DNA of 64,000 nucleotides from CAYMZZ01 sp046297935 (GCA_046297935.1 JBKBHA010000001.1:779453-843452), one strand, 5' to 3'. Shown: positions 42,757 to 51,780, numbered from the stretch's first letter. Numbers and translations: made by a program. The notes: generated by a model from the letters alone, not told the origin.

Positions 42757-44124
42757 ATGAAACATACATTATATCTCCATATAATCAGACTGGTTCTGTT
42801 AATGAGTTTTAGTTCCCAATTTATCTCCTGCAAAAAATATTTGGAAGAGAAGCCGGATAATTCTTTAGTTGTACCCACAACTATCGAAGATTTTCAAAGC
42901 CTTCTGGATGATGCGGCAAATATGAACCGAACGACACCTTCCCTGTTGGAATCTTCCGCTGACGATTACTTTTTAGCGAATACTGAATACGCCAGCCGCC
43001 CAACAAGAGAACAACACGTTTATACATGGCTGCCTAATGATGATTATTACTTTGCTAACGACTGGTCACATGGTTACAGGTCTGTGTACAATGCTAACCT
43101 TAGTATAGAAGGGCTAAATAAAATAAATAGAACTGATCACAATGCATTAAGCTGGAATAATGTGATGGGATCAGCACTGTTCTTCAGAGCATATCACTTT
43201 CTTAATCTTGCCTGGACTTATGCAAAAGCTTATAATCCGGCCACTGAAAACACTGACCTGGGAATTGTAATAAGAGACAATGCAGACTTCAATACGCTGT
43301 CTGTCCGTTCATCAGTTAAAGCAACCTATAGCCGAATCATGGAAGATGCAAAACTGGCTGCTTCTTATCTTCCTGAACAGCCCCAGCATGTCATGCGCCC
43401 CTCTAAATCCGGAGCATTTGCATTATTGGCAAGAGCCTATCTTTCCATCAATCAATATGACAGTGCATACAGGTATGCTGACTTATGCCTTTCCATACAA
43501 AACGATTTGTTGGATTATAATACCGTTTCTGTTAATAGTTCGGTTCCTTTTTCCCCGTTCAACAAAGAAGTTATTTTTTATACGCAAATGAACGGAACTG
43601 TCGCACTCCATGCACCCGTAAGAGCAAATATTGACACTACTTTGTTCGATAGTTATACTGACAATGATTTGAGAAAAAAGACTTTTTTCTTACAAAATCC
43701 GTCCGGTTACCGGCGTTTTAAGGGCAGTTATGCGGCCAGTGCCAATAACTTGTTTTCAGGACTGGCTACCGATGAAGTATTGCTTATCAGGGCTGAATGC
43801 AAAATCAGGCTAAACGATGTTGCCGGAGGAATAGATGATCTCAATACGCTATTGCGTAGTAGGTGGCTTACAGGTACATTTAATGATATCCAGGCTGGTA
43901 CCCAAGAGGAAGCCCTGAATATTCTTTTGATAGAAAGGCGTAAAGAATTAGTGATGCGTGGTATAAGATGGAGTGATATTAAAAGGGTCAATATCTTATC
44001 AGCTTCTTTTATACTGAAACGCAACATCAATGGGGAATTATTTGAACTTCCTCCCAATGATAAAAGGTATGCACTCTTGCTGCCAAGGGATGTGATTCAA
44101 AACTCCGGAATTATACAAAACTAA
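42757..44124 (+). CDS. SusD/RagB-family lipoprotein
   Basis: A 455-aa surface lipoprotein with signal peptide and lipobox QFISCKKYLEEKP, so Cys26 is the likely lipidation site. The N-terminal TPR-like helices and the C-terminal LLIERRKELVMRGIRWSDIKR motif are the family hallmarks. It closes over the SusC barrel as a substrate-binding lid. It ends in a strong bidirectional terminator that also serves the convergent DUF6520 gene. Length is slightly short for the family but all parts are present. Confidence 0.95.
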   Translation: MKHTLYLHIIRLVLLMSFSSQFISCKKYLEEKPDNSLVVPTTIEDFQSLLDDAANMNRTTPSLLESSADDYFLANTEYASRPTREQHVYTWLPNDDYYFANDWSHGYRSVYNANLSIEGLNKINRTDHNALSWNNVMGSALFFRAYHFLNLAWTYAKAYNPATENTDLGIVIRDNADFNTLSVRSSVKATYSRIMEDAKLAASYLPEQPQHVMRPSKSGAFALLARAYLSINQYDSAYRYADLCLSIQNDLLDYNTVSVNSSVPFSPFNKEVIFYTQMNGTVALHAPVRANIDTTLFDSYTDNDLRKKTFFLQNPSGYRRFKGSYAASANNLFSGLATDEVLLIRAECKIRLNDVAGGIDDLNTLLRSRWLTGTFNDIQAGTQEEALNILLIERRKELVMRGIRWSDIKRVNILSASFILKRNINGELFELPPNDKRYALLLPRDVIQNSGIIQN

Positions 44125-44160
44125 AAAATGGGCTACTCATGACAGAGTGGCCCATTTTTT
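44123..44160. terminator. Bidirectional terminator
   Basis: AAAAAATGGGC with ACTC (44123-44138) pairs with GAGT and GCCCATTTTTT (44145-44160). T-runs occur on both strands, so it can end the SusD mRNA and the opposing DUF6520 mRNA. Confidence 0.9.
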
Positions 44161-44188
44161 TAATTAAACCTACACAAAAATGAGAACA

Positions 44189-44578
44189 TCAATTAGACCG
44201 GTTATACGCTTCCGTGATGTCGCCATCTTCCTGTACATAGTACATTCCTCCAGTTGAATGAGCAGCAACGATTGATGCCGTAGATTTAAGTGTTCTCGGA
44301 TTACCGGGTCCATTATCATCAGTTGCTGATGCAGGCACTTTGATGCGGCAAGGTCTTGTCAAAGACTGGTTGCAAGTTCCGGCGTTTGATACCTGGCTCC
44401 AGCTTCCAGGAGCTTCTACATTTCCTTCCGAAGGAGTAAGTAGTGGGTTAAACTCAAAGTAGTAATCTAAAACCGGCTCTTCCACTACTTTTTTGTCAAT
44501 CTGAAATGCACTCATACCGAATACAATTGCCAATGCTGCTATAACAGCAAACACAGGCAATACAAATTTTTTGGTCAT
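44189..44578 (-). CDS. DUF6520-type small exported protein
   Basis: A 129-aa protein with a signal segment (KFVLPVFAVIAALAIVFGMSAF) and a mature part with two Cys (TCNQSLTRPCRIKVP). This matches the layout of DUF6520 proteins that accompany SusC/SusD/TlpA sets in Chitinophagaceae (recollection, not searched). The Cys pair may be a substrate for the TlpA-like protein (inference). It points towards SusD, and its promoter side holds a GCTATAC/GTATAGC inverted repeat (44605-44627). It could also be an unprocessed secreted peptide. Confidence 0.65.
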   Translation of the reverse strand: MTKKFVLPVFAVIAALAIVFGMSAFQIDKKVVEEPVLDYYFEFNPLLTPSEGNVEAPGSWSQVSNAGTCNQSLTRPCRIKVPASATDDNGPGNPRTLKSTASIVAAHSTGGMYYVQEDGDITEAYNRSN

Positions 44579-44653
44579 TGTGTTTGATTTTTGGTTATGA
44601 AATTGCTATACAATTAGATAGTATAGCATTAGCTTGGGCAATTCAGCCGGGAT

Positions 44654-44920
44654 ATGACATCATCCAGTACCGGAACCAATAACGATCCTGATAAAAAAGG
44701 TTTTTGGGACAAAAATAAAAAGTGGTTAAAGCCGGTAGTAATCGGGGCCGGAGGCATCATACTGATTGCTGTGGGTTACAAACTGATGAAAGCGGGTAAA
44801 GCTGCGCATAAACCAACATCTAAATCTTCAGGCTTATCAGGCCTGCCCCGCAAGCGCAAAAAGAAAGGTAAAGCAGGACGCAAAAAATATGGACATAGAC
44901 AGGAGATCGCTCTTTTGTAA
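44654..44920 (+). CDS. Small membrane protein with basic tail
   Basis: An 88-aa protein with one transmembrane helix (PVVIGAGGIILIAVGYKLM, residues 28-46) between a charged N-terminus and a strongly basic tail (GLPRKRKKKGKAGRKKYG). Such proteins occur as minor membrane proteins of membrane-containing viruses, where the tail can bind DNA (inference). It contains SGLSGLP, one variant of the GLxGL peptide shared by several module proteins. No family is recognised. Confidence 0.6.
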   Translation: MTSSSTGTNNDPDKKGFWDKNKKWLKPVVIGAGGIILIAVGYKLMKAGKAAHKPTSKSSGLSGLPRKRKKKGKAGRKKYGHRQEIALL

Positions 44921-44955
44921 ACAACATCCTATCACATTCAAACGAATTATATAAC

Positions 44956-45540
44956 ATGGCAAAAGCAAAGAAAAACCAATACCAGAAAAAGGCGGCTAAA
45001 AAAGGTTTCCTGGCCGGGATAAATGAAGGATTGCCGACCAAAGGCAATGTAAAAAATACGGTCATGGAAACCGGCCTTAGCCTGCTGGTAGGAGTATTAG
45101 GCGGCGGCTTCATTGGTGCTGCTATTGGCCGGCCGTCCCTGCTGGCCGGTATCGCCGCCACCGGTATGGGACATTACACGGACAGTAAGCTGTTACAACT
45201 CTTTGGTGTAGGTATGATGGCTTCCAATGGTTTTCAGAAAGGAAATGCCGTAAATGGGTTGGAAGGGCTGGACGGTATCAAAGAACGGCTTAAAACTTAC
45301 CGGGAAACTTTTTCAGAAAAGCTATACCTCGATAAGCTGCTCAGAAAAAAAGCGGCTGATGTTGCAGGCATAGGAGAATTACAATATTTCAGTTATCCCG
45401 ATAATTCCTTTAACGGCAGCCTTGCTGCACTCGATGATATCGAAGAGCAGATCGCTGAATCTGCCCGGCAATTCCAGGGACGATTAGCAGGAAGCGATTA
45501 TGATCTTGATATGGGTGAACTGGAACAGCAGAATTATTAA
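44956..45540 (+). CDS. Glycine-rich membrane protein, possible virion component
   Basis: A 194-aa protein with a basic N-terminus (MAKAKKNQYQKKAAKKGF), two glycine-rich hydrophobic segments (LLVGVLGGGFIGAAIG and a second at SLLAGIAATGMG) and an acidic C-terminal helical part. The motif NGLEGLDGI follows the hydrophobic part. The gene lies directly upstream of the candidate capsid protein. No known family; a scaffolding or membrane role in a particle is possible. Confidence 0.55.
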   Translation: MAKAKKNQYQKKAAKKGFLAGINEGLPTKGNVKNTVMETGLSLLVGVLGGGFIGAAIGRPSLLAGIAATGMGHYTDSKLLQLFGVGMMASNGFQKGNAVNGLEGLDGIKERLKTYRETFSEKLYLDKLLRKKAADVAGIGELQYFSYPDNSFNGSLAALDDIEEQIAESARQFQGRLAGSDYDLDMGELEQQNY

Positions 45541-45600
45541 CCCTTCTCTTTTACATCCCTACTCTTTGAATAATTTTTTAAATTTTTAAACCATATCACT

Positions 45601-46320
45601 ATGTTAGGAATTTTGGACGGAATCGAAGAATACGGCAACGCTGGTGCATTGATCGGCATTGACGGTATTGATGACGGCGAACTGCTGGGCGCCCTGCGCC
45701 GGATGAACCCGGTAAAACGTCAACGCACCGTAAACAAACTGGCTAATACGGGTGCCGCAAGCAAGGGGAGCCGTGCAGAAATGGAAAAGTTTTTTGGTGA
45801 ACTGCCTGCACACATTAAAGAAGGGCTTTCCAGCGGCAACCTGCGGCTGGCAGATATGACGATCTATTCCATTAAGCCCGTTACCTCAAAAACAATAAAA
45901 CTTTTTGAAACGCAGGATGATAAGGAAATCGGTTTGCGTAATCTTTCCAATGCCAAGCTGCCCAAGAACCAGGCATTCCTGGTAAGCGGTATCTACCTGC
46001 TGGCGGGCGTTTCTGCCGATGGCACAAAAGAAAAGATCATCTCAACGGAATATAAAGGGCTGGAAACCTTTCATGCTATCGCTAACGGCGAGTTCTCCCT
46101 GAAGTCCAATAAAAAGCAGATCGTGCCGGAGACTTCCAACGCCGTTTTTAAAACCGCTTCTTATCACCAGGTCCCCATAGGTTATTACAAGTTGGCTAAT
46201 CCCCGCCTCATCGAAGATGATATTCTCATCGAAATGACCGTTGAGTTGGGTAGCATGGATGGCGTGGCAGCTAACACTTATATCTATGCCGGGCTGCATG
46301 GTACAGTGACCACTCCGTAA
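45601..46320 (+). CDS. Candidate major virion protein (beta-rich)
   Basis: A 239-aa protein. Residues 1-40 contain ILDGIEEYG and IGIDGIDDGELLGAL, which are motif variants shared with neighbours; the rest is a predicted beta-rich body ending in SYHQVPIGYYKLANPRLI, IEMTVELGSMDG and YAGLHGTVTTP, the style of jelly-roll capsid C-termini. It is preceded by a long T-rich leader with a TTTAAACCATATCACT just before the ATG, consistent with strong expression. The jelly-roll reading is by pattern only; no family is recognised, and a structural prediction would be decisive. Confidence 0.45.
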   Translation: MLGILDGIEEYGNAGALIGIDGIDDGELLGALRRMNPVKRQRTVNKLANTGAASKGSRAEMEKFFGELPAHIKEGLSSGNLRLADMTIYSIKPVTSKTIKLFETQDDKEIGLRNLSNAKLPKNQAFLVSGIYLLAGVSADGTKEKIISTEYKGLETFHAIANGEFSLKSNKKQIVPETSNAVFKTASYHQVPIGYYKLANPRLIEDDILIEMTVELGSMDGVAANTYIYAGLHGTVTTP

Positions 46321-46323
46321 AGG

Positions 46324-46863
46324 ATGCTGAACAGATACCAATGGGCGGCAGTAGCTGCCGCCCTGTTTATTCCTTCTATTGTAATGGCAGCAAACAGTAA
46401 AACAGCTAAACCCGGTACTGCCCTGCAGAACCTGGCAGCCTTCCTCCTCATGGTACAGTATTCGGAAGGCACCCACGGAGCAAATGCGTACCGGTTATTA
46501 TACGGAGGGGGATTGTTTCATTCATACGACCGGCATCCCAACCAGCGTGTTTCAAGATGGGGCATTACCAGCACAGCAGCAGGAGCCTACCAGTTTTTGT
46601 TCAACACCTGGCAGTCACTCGCAAAGGATTTAACGCTGATTGATTTTACACCTGCTTCACAGAACAAAGCAGCCATAGAGCTGGTCAGACGAAAAGCGGC
46701 ACTAACGGATGTATTGCAGGGAAAGATTGCCGATGCTATTTACAAATGCCGGAAAATATGGGCCTCACTTCCCGGGGCCGGGTATGGACAGAACGAAAAA
46801 AGCATTGAAGACCTTTTACGGTTCTATGTCAGGGCCGGAGGAAAATTAAACACAATGTCTTAA
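46324..46863 (+). CDS. GH104-like lysozyme (muramidase)
   Basis: A 179-aa enzyme with a hydrophobic N-terminal segment (AAVAAALFIPSIVMAA), so probably exported or membrane-bound. The lysozyme core shows QYSEGTHGANAYRLLYGGGLF with the catalytic Glu, DRHPN, STAAGAYQFLFNTW, LIDFTPASQNKAAIELVRR, and WASLPGAGYGQ, all as in GH104 phage lysozymes. It cuts glycan strands of peptidoglycan. It starts three bases after the candidate virion gene, so it may be carried in particles for entry. Confidence 0.88.
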   Translation: MLNRYQWAAVAAALFIPSIVMAANSKTAKPGTALQNLAAFLLMVQYSEGTHGANAYRLLYGGGLFHSYDRHPNQRVSRWGITSTAAGAYQFLFNTWQSLAKDLTLIDFTPASQNKAAIELVRRKAALTDVLQGKIADAIYKCRKIWASLPGAGYGQNEKSIEDLLRFYVRAGGKLNTMS

Positions 46864-46865
46864 TC

Positions 46866-47249
46866 ATGATAACAAGAGTTAAGAAACGATATGACATCGA
46901 GATCACGCAGGAAAATGCGGTTCATTCCAAAACGTTTGAACTGGACAAAAATATTATTAAGGTGCATGGCCTTTTACTCGAAAGCGACCGAGATGATTTC
47001 CTATTTTATCGGGGTTTTTGTAAGATAGAAATGAACCGCCAGGAAATTTTCCCGGAAGGTTATGCAGCCAAATTACTGATGAGCGGCGTAAATGTTTCTC
47101 CCAATGATCGCTATTATAAGCTGTGCAGATTGGAACCAGGCAATGGCCAGGTAAAAGTGGAATATAAAGATAATGCACACATCCTCTTGGCATTTGCTAA
47201 CTACCGGGTATCTCTTTACCTCGACTGCGAAATAACCGAGTTGACATGA
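46866..47249 (+). CDS. Module protein, beta-rich, 127 aa
   Basis: Not recognised. The sequence alternates hydrophobic and polar residues with aromatic pairs, such as IKVHGLLLESDRDDFLFYRG and NYRVSLYLDCEI, suggesting a beta-sandwich. It is coupled to the next gene by ATGA at 47246 and follows the lysozyme gene by two bases. A minor virion protein is a fair guess from context. Confidence 0.5.
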   Translation: MITRVKKRYDIEITQENAVHSKTFELDKNIIKVHGLLLESDRDDFLFYRGFCKIEMNRQEIFPEGYAAKLLMSGVNVSPNDRYYKLCRLEPGNGQVKVEYKDNAHILLAFANYRVSLYLDCEITELT

Positions 47250-47746
47250 TAATAGAGCAAGCCATAGTACACAAGATTTTAATCCCCCGTTTAGGCCAGC
47301 GTGTCAGTTTCCAGGTTCGGCTGCCCAAAGACACCCGAAGGTTAATTGGATTAGAATACGATGCAAGGATTATATCCGGCAATGCGTACGTGAGCCGGAT
47401 GTTTGTTGAAGAGCCAGGAGGATGGTTCATGGACCCTTCATTCAAGCGGTATAAAAACAAGCTGATAGGAAAACTGAGCCTGAGAAACAACTTTTGCGAA
47501 GGACTTTTTTATCAGGGCCACCTGATAGAAGACCATAACCAGGAGCAGTATGAAGGAATCGCCTTACAAGGTTATGTGCCAAAACCTTGGATGCACTGCA
47601 GCCGAAGAGAAGAAATAGGTATCAATGTAAACCCCGGCCTGATACAGGGTTTATATGAGGACAGTTACGGGTTCAATGCGTACACAGAACTGGAATACGA
47701 ATTAACTCTTTATTTCTGGATTGAAAAATGTACAAATGACAACTGA
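47246..47746 (+). CDS. Module protein, beta-rich, 166 aa
   Basis: Not recognised. It contains RLGQRVSFQVRLPKDTRRLI and LEYDARIISGNAYVSRM, then an acidic end ELEYELTLYFWIEK, in beta-sandwich style similar to the preceding protein. It overlaps both neighbours (ATGA at 47246; next start inside its end). Possible second minor virion protein. Confidence 0.5.
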   Translation: MIIEQAIVHKILIPRLGQRVSFQVRLPKDTRRLIGLEYDARIISGNAYVSRMFVEEPGGWFMDPSFKRYKNKLIGKLSLRNNFCEGLFYQGHLIEDHNQEQYEGIALQGYVPKPWMHCSRREEIGINVNPGLIQGLYEDSYGFNAYTELEYELTLYFWIEKCTNDN

Positions 47747-48065
47747 TCTGGCATTGGAATATATAAAGCGCAGAACCTGCGAGCTGTGCTATGGCGATCA
47801 GTACACAGTAAGAGTAAGGCATTTTGTATTGCAGCCACATGAACAGAGAAAAGTTGATGGATACGATCAATTCTTTGTATTGATAGAACCTTATTGTGAT
47901 CTGCGTGTGCAAAGCGATACCGCCATTTTCGACCTGGCAGAAAATAACATTAATGAATTAGAGTATGAACACAGGGGGGATATTGTTTTGATCAATCAAT
48001 CAATGTTCACTAATCATGTCCGGCTCATCCAGGTCACACCTACTAATTGTAACCAATGCCCATAA
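47736..48065 (+). CDS. Module protein, 109 aa
   Basis: From ATG 47736, overlapping the previous stop; a TTG at 47721 is less likely. The protein is beta-rich with QYTVRVRHFVLQPHEQRKVDGYDQFF and a C-terminal VRLIQVTPTNCNQC. Four Cys in two pairs (CELC near the N-terminus; CNQC at the end) could bind metal. It overlaps the next gene by 10 bp. Function unknown. Confidence 0.5.
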   Translation: MTTDLALEYIKRRTCELCYGDQYTVRVRHFVLQPHEQRKVDGYDQFFVLIEPYCDLRVQSDTAIFDLAENNINELEYEHRGDIVLINQSMFTNHVRLIQVTPTNCNQCP

Positions 48066-48856
48066 CAACAGAGAAATACGATCAGTTAAAAATTGACAAG
48101 CTCAAGCATCTTTTGACGGAGATGGCAGCAAAAGGACAGGCACGACCTTTCGAGATTTTTGTAGATGGGTTGAAAGTTGTACCAAAGACGGAAGATGTAA
48201 AGGAGTTTGAAAACTATGAATACTACATAAATGAGGACAGCGAAAAAATCCGCATACTTATTTATTATTCGTTGACATCTCCACGCAATGACCAGTACGT
48301 GTATTATATCCAGCGCAGCCGGATGGAAAAACCATTGAACGGGTTGGGCGAACTGGAAGGCATGATCCAGGAAAAGCTGGAGGCCCGTGACCGGGAGCAT
48401 GAAGCCAGGCAAATAAAACAGGAGCTGGAAGAAACCAAAAAGCAGCTGGAAGAAGCAGAGCAGTATGCAGAGTTATTGGAGGGACAATTAGAACAGGCCA
48501 ACAGCAATAAACATAAGCTGGGAAAACTTGACCTGGTGGAACTGGGTAGCCTCGTGCTGGAGCGTATGGCAGCAAAGAATGTAGGAACATTAGAGCGGAT
48601 GGGTTTAGGCGGCATTGTTGCGCCACCGGCTGCAGAACAGGTTACTGAACCGGTAGCCGCCAGTTTTGAGAAACAGCAGCGTCCTCCTATACCCGATCAA
48701 AGACACATAGAATTGTTTCAACAATTAGAAGCCGTCTTTGATAACGGCCAGTTGGAGATCATCATGCAGATCATTGGAAAGTTTGCGGAAGAACCCACCC
48801 ATTTGCAAACAGTGGCCAGCCTGCTGAACATTGACACAAAAAAAGAAACCACATGA
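48056..48856 (+). CDS. Coiled-coil module protein
   Basis: A 266-aa protein with a globular N-terminal 90 residues, a long heptad-rich coiled coil (about residues 100-165, for example EARQIKQELEETKKQLEEAE), and a helical C-terminal part. KPLNGLGELEGM before the coiled coil is another variant of the shared motif. It could be a spike, stalk or scaffolding protein. No family is recognised. Confidence 0.55.
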   Translation: MPITTEKYDQLKIDKLKHLLTEMAAKGQARPFEIFVDGLKVVPKTEDVKEFENYEYYINEDSEKIRILIYYSLTSPRNDQYVYYIQRSRMEKPLNGLGELEGMIQEKLEARDREHEARQIKQELEETKKQLEEAEQYAELLEGQLEQANSNKHKLGKLDLVELGSLVLERMAAKNVGTLERMGLGGIVAPPAAEQVTEPVAASFEKQQRPPIPDQRHIELFQQLEAVFDNGQLEIIMQIIGKFAEEPTHLQTVASLLNIDTKKETT

Positions 48857-48939
48857 AATGAGCCATGACAATGCTTGTCACCACCCATGATGATTATTTG
48901 GCGAATTCCATTTGGCAAAAAAACAATAAAAAATTACAA

Positions 48940-49122
48940 ATGAAAAAATATCAATACTCCATGAGCATTGAAGCCAAAACAGAAAAAGAAGCAGAAGCAA
49001 AGATGCAGGCACTTACTACGCTTGCTTCCCGGCTGAATGAAAAAGAATTGGTAAAGCTGGCTTATGTTATCAGGCATGATCCGGTAAAAACAGCACTGGC
49101 AAAACAATACCTGGGAGTGTAA
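48940..49122 (+). CDS. Small helical module protein, 60 aa
   Basis: From ATG 48940 (a longer frame from 48865 adds 25 residues without character). It opens MKKYQYSMSIEAKTEKEAEAK and is fully helical and charged, like short phage-encoded scaffolds or DNA-binding accessory proteins. No motif is recognised. Confidence 0.5.
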   Translation: MKKYQYSMSIEAKTEKEAEAKMQALTTLASRLNEKELVKLAYVIRHDPVKTALAKQYLGV

Positions 49123-49152
49123 TTTATAGTAAATCATTTGCCTTATTCTCCT

Positions 49153-49854
49153 ATGAAAACAGAAGAAACTTCCACCCATAACACCGATGAGTTTACCCTC
49201 AAAGAAAAACTAACATACGGTATCGTCGGGTTGGTTGTGATCGGTGGAAGTTTCTTTATCGGCAGGAGTTTAATAAGAAAAGCCAGGTCTACATCGGAAG
49301 AGAAGAAAACTTATGAAGACGGTAACCCAGCCACATTTGCCAAGCAAATCAGGATGGCTTTTGAAAATGACAACTGGATGAGTTGGGGAACAGATGAAGA
49401 GGCGCTGAGAAAAACATTGCAGGCTGTTCCAAGTAAGGATGCCATGCGAAAGGTGATTAATTCATATCAAAAATTGTATGCCCGTAGCATGATGGCCGAC
49501 ATGCAGAGCGAACTGACGACAAGCGAGTACAACGAAATACTGGCCATCATTGCAGCCAAACCGGAAACAGGGAACACGGTAGCATTGCCACAGTCCAACC
49601 CCTTGCAATATCAATCATGGGCTAAAAGATTAAAGGCAGCTTTTGACATAACGTATTGGATGATCCCAGGAACAGATGAAGATGCCATTAAGGCCGTGTT
49701 AATGGAAATGCGCACACAAACAGATTTTTGGCAAACGGCACAGGCATACCAGGCACTCTATAACAATGATCTGGTTAAAGACCTTAAAAGCGAGTTGGAA
49801 TTTTGGGAGTTTGTTCCAACGATGGACATCATTATGAAAAAACCGCAAGCATGA
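49153..49854 (+). CDS. Single-TM protein with two annexin-like repeats
   Basis: A 233-aa protein from ATG 49153. One transmembrane helix (residues about 17-38, KLTYGIVGLVVIGGSFFIG) is followed by two repeats of about 70 residues. Repeat one has MSWGTDEEALRKTL, then INSYQKLYARSMMADMQSEL; repeat two has MIPGTDEDAIKAVLMEM, then AYQALYNNDLVKDLKSEL. GTDE, the Y..LY and the DLxSEL ending are as in annexin repeats, which bind acidic phospholipid through calcium. The C-terminal proteins here are very small for annexins, so membrane binding in a particle is only inferred. Confidence 0.6.
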   Translation: MKTEETSTHNTDEFTLKEKLTYGIVGLVVIGGSFFIGRSLIRKARSTSEEKKTYEDGNPATFAKQIRMAFENDNWMSWGTDEEALRKTLQAVPSKDAMRKVINSYQKLYARSMMADMQSELTTSEYNEILAIIAAKPETGNTVALPQSNPLQYQSWAKRLKAAFDITYWMIPGTDEDAIKAVLMEMRTQTDFWQTAQAYQALYNNDLVKDLKSELEFWEFVPTMDIIMKKPQA

Positions 49855-50861
49855 AAACAAGGAAAACGAACATAAAGAGCAGAGCAACCCGTCAATCTTC
49901 TTCAAAGAAAAAGCAAACGAAAAAGATCATTGTTGCGTCTGTGGCGATCAGTGCGGCGGGTATCCTGGGTTATTTCGGCTGGCAATACTTTAAGAAGAAA
50001 AGGGAGGCAAAGAAAACGGGAGATCTCGATATGTTGCTGCAATCAGGTATTATACCCTCAACAAGTGGAAGTACAGCAACTATACCTACTTACACACCTC
50101 CCTATGTACCTCCTTATGTGCCGCCTGTCAAACCTGCAACAAGCAATAGCAACTCCACGTACAGCAGTAGTCCCGCAGGCAACAATACTGCTGCATCAGG
50201 TTTTCCTTTGAAGAAAGGAAGCAAGGGTAGCAATGTCCGGTTATTGCAACAAGCCCTCATTAGTAAATACGGGAAGAGCATCCTTCCGAAATATGGTGCA
50301 GATGGCGACTTTGGTTCTGAAACTGTCGCCGCCCTTAAAAAGGCTGGGTTACCCATTACCATTAACGAAAGCACTTTTTATGTGCTGACGCAGGGAAGCA
50401 AACCGGAAAGCGGGGACATAGGCAAAGGGCTATACAATGCGGCAGCAGCAAAAAATTATTCAAAAGTTTTGTCCCTTCTGAAGCAAATGCAATCGGTAGA
50501 TGACTATACAAAAGCCAATGAAGTATTTAAGCAATACCGGCTTGGTGCAGTACGGCAAACAATTGTGAACGGACTGCTCAACACATTCGCCAGCACTGCA
50601 CAAAAAGAAGCGATCCGCCTGGAGTTTTTGCGTATGGGGCTGCAATATGATGGCAGTAAATGGAGCCTGTCAGGACTTGACGGCCTGCCCGTAATGACCA
50701 CAGAGCCGACAACCGTCTGGATCAATGCTGCTGAAGGGGTGAAAGTTCCTGCCCGTATGGTACTTGGCAACGAAGTGAGCAAACGCCTGGATTATACACT
50801 GTTTGAGAACGGTGGTAAATATTTTCTTGTGCAAACAAAATCTATCCGATACCTGCAATAG
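49851..50861 (+). CDS. Membrane protein with peptidoglycan-binding domain
   Basis: A 336-aa protein whose ATG (49851) overlaps the previous stop. It has a very basic N-terminus, one transmembrane helix (KIIVASVAISAAGILGYFGW), a Pro/Ser/Thr-rich spacer, then a PG_binding_1 domain (LKKGSKGSNVRLLQQALISKYG, YGADGDFGSETVAALKKAGL). The C-terminal part carries LSGLDGLPV, another shared-motif variant, and an unrecognised region. It would tether a particle or complex to the cell wall. Confidence 0.75.
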   Translation: MKTRKTNIKSRATRQSSSKKKQTKKIIVASVAISAAGILGYFGWQYFKKKREAKKTGDLDMLLQSGIIPSTSGSTATIPTYTPPYVPPYVPPVKPATSNSNSTYSSSPAGNNTAASGFPLKKGSKGSNVRLLQQALISKYGKSILPKYGADGDFGSETVAALKKAGLPITINESTFYVLTQGSKPESGDIGKGLYNAAAAKNYSKVLSLLKQMQSVDDYTKANEVFKQYRLGAVRQTIVNGLLNTFASTAQKEAIRLEFLRMGLQYDGSKWSLSGLDGLPVMTTEPTTVWINAAEGVKVPARMVLGNEVSKRLDYTLFENGGKYFLVQTKSIRYLQ

Positions 50862-50880
50862 CAACTATAAAACAATCTCT

Positions 50881-51279
50881 ATGAAAAGACATATCAAACT
50901 TATCATTGTACACAACACAGCAACCTTTGATCCCAAGATCAGCCAGCATTATGGATTCTTTCATTTTGTGGTGGAAAGAAACGGCGAGATCAAAAGGATA
51001 TATCCTGAAGCAGCAGTCATTAAACATTTGCCGGATGTGGACAACGAAGCAATACATATTGCCTATACAGGAGGGCGCAACAAAGCGGGCTCTCTCGGTG
51101 ATACCCGTACCCCGATGCAGGAAGAAGCTCTTTTTAATAAACTGGTAGCCCTGTCCGTAAAATATCCGGCATCACGCATTTGCGGGCACGATGAACTGGA
51201 TGCCACTGCTAACTGCCCCGGCTTTTCGGTAAAGGACTGGCTGCGCAATTATGAGCCTGACCTGTCCATCTCCGCTTAG
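50881..51279 (+). CDS. N-acetylmuramoyl-L-alanine amidase 1
   Basis: A 132-aa amidase_2-type zinc enzyme that cuts the amide between MurNAc and the stem peptide. Zinc ligands are visible in IIVHNTAT (first His), CGHDELDATANCPGF (second His and Cys). It lacks a signal peptide, so release needs a holin or particle delivery. Start chosen at ATG 50881; the earlier frame overlaps the previous gene. It is followed 32 bp later by a second, different amidase. Confidence 0.88.
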   Translation: MKRHIKLIIVHNTATFDPKISQHYGFFHFVVERNGEIKRIYPEAAVIKHLPDVDNEAIHIAYTGGRNKAGSLGDTRTPMQEEALFNKLVALSVKYPASRICGHDELDATANCPGFSVKDWLRNYEPDLSISA

Positions 51280-51311
51280 GCCATTACATTACTCATTTCT
51301 TATTCTATCCT

Positions 51312-51779
51312 ATGAGAACAATTAAATACCTGGTCGTGCATTGCACTGCTACTCCTGTCACTGCTGCCATTGAAAGCATACAACGCTACTGGAAAAAAGT
51401 GTTGCAATGGAAAAATCCCGGTTATCATTATATCATCAAACGGGATGGCGAGATCGTTGCTATTACCCCGGAAGAAAATATCGCCAACGGAGTGGCAGGA
51501 AATAACCGGCATTCCATTCATATCTCCTATATCGGCGGCATTGATGCAAACGGAAAACCGCTGGATAATCGCACAGAGCAGCAAAAAGAAGCGATGTACG
51601 GCAAGCTGCTGGAACTGGCAAAAAAATATCCTGATGCTATCATCAGGGGTCACCGGGATTTCAGTACCGATACCAATAAGAATGGAGTGATAGACCCCTT
51701 TGAATGGATAAAGGGCTGCCCGTCTTTTGATGTAACGGAATGGTTGAAAAGCTATCAGCCGGTAAAAAAAGCCGCCTGA
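51312..51779 (+). CDS. N-acetylmuramoyl-L-alanine amidase 2
   Basis: A 155-aa T7-lysozyme-type amidase. It has YLVVHCTATP (first zinc His), NPGYHYIIKRDGEIV, HSIHISYIGG, RGHRDFS (second His) and KGCPSFDV (zinc Cys), so all ligands and the Tyr are kept. It differs clearly from amidase 1 (about 30 percent similar by eye), so it is not a recent duplication. It is preceded by TATTCTATCCT and the ATG. It ends one base before the next gene. Confidence 0.93.
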   Translation: MRTIKYLVVHCTATPVTAAIESIQRYWKKVLQWKNPGYHYIIKRDGEIVAITPEENIANGVAGNNRHSIHISYIGGIDANGKPLDNRTEQQKEAMYGKLLELAKKYPDAIIRGHRDFSTDTNKNGVIDPFEWIKGCPSFDVTEWLKSYQPVKKAA

Positions 51780-51780
51780 T

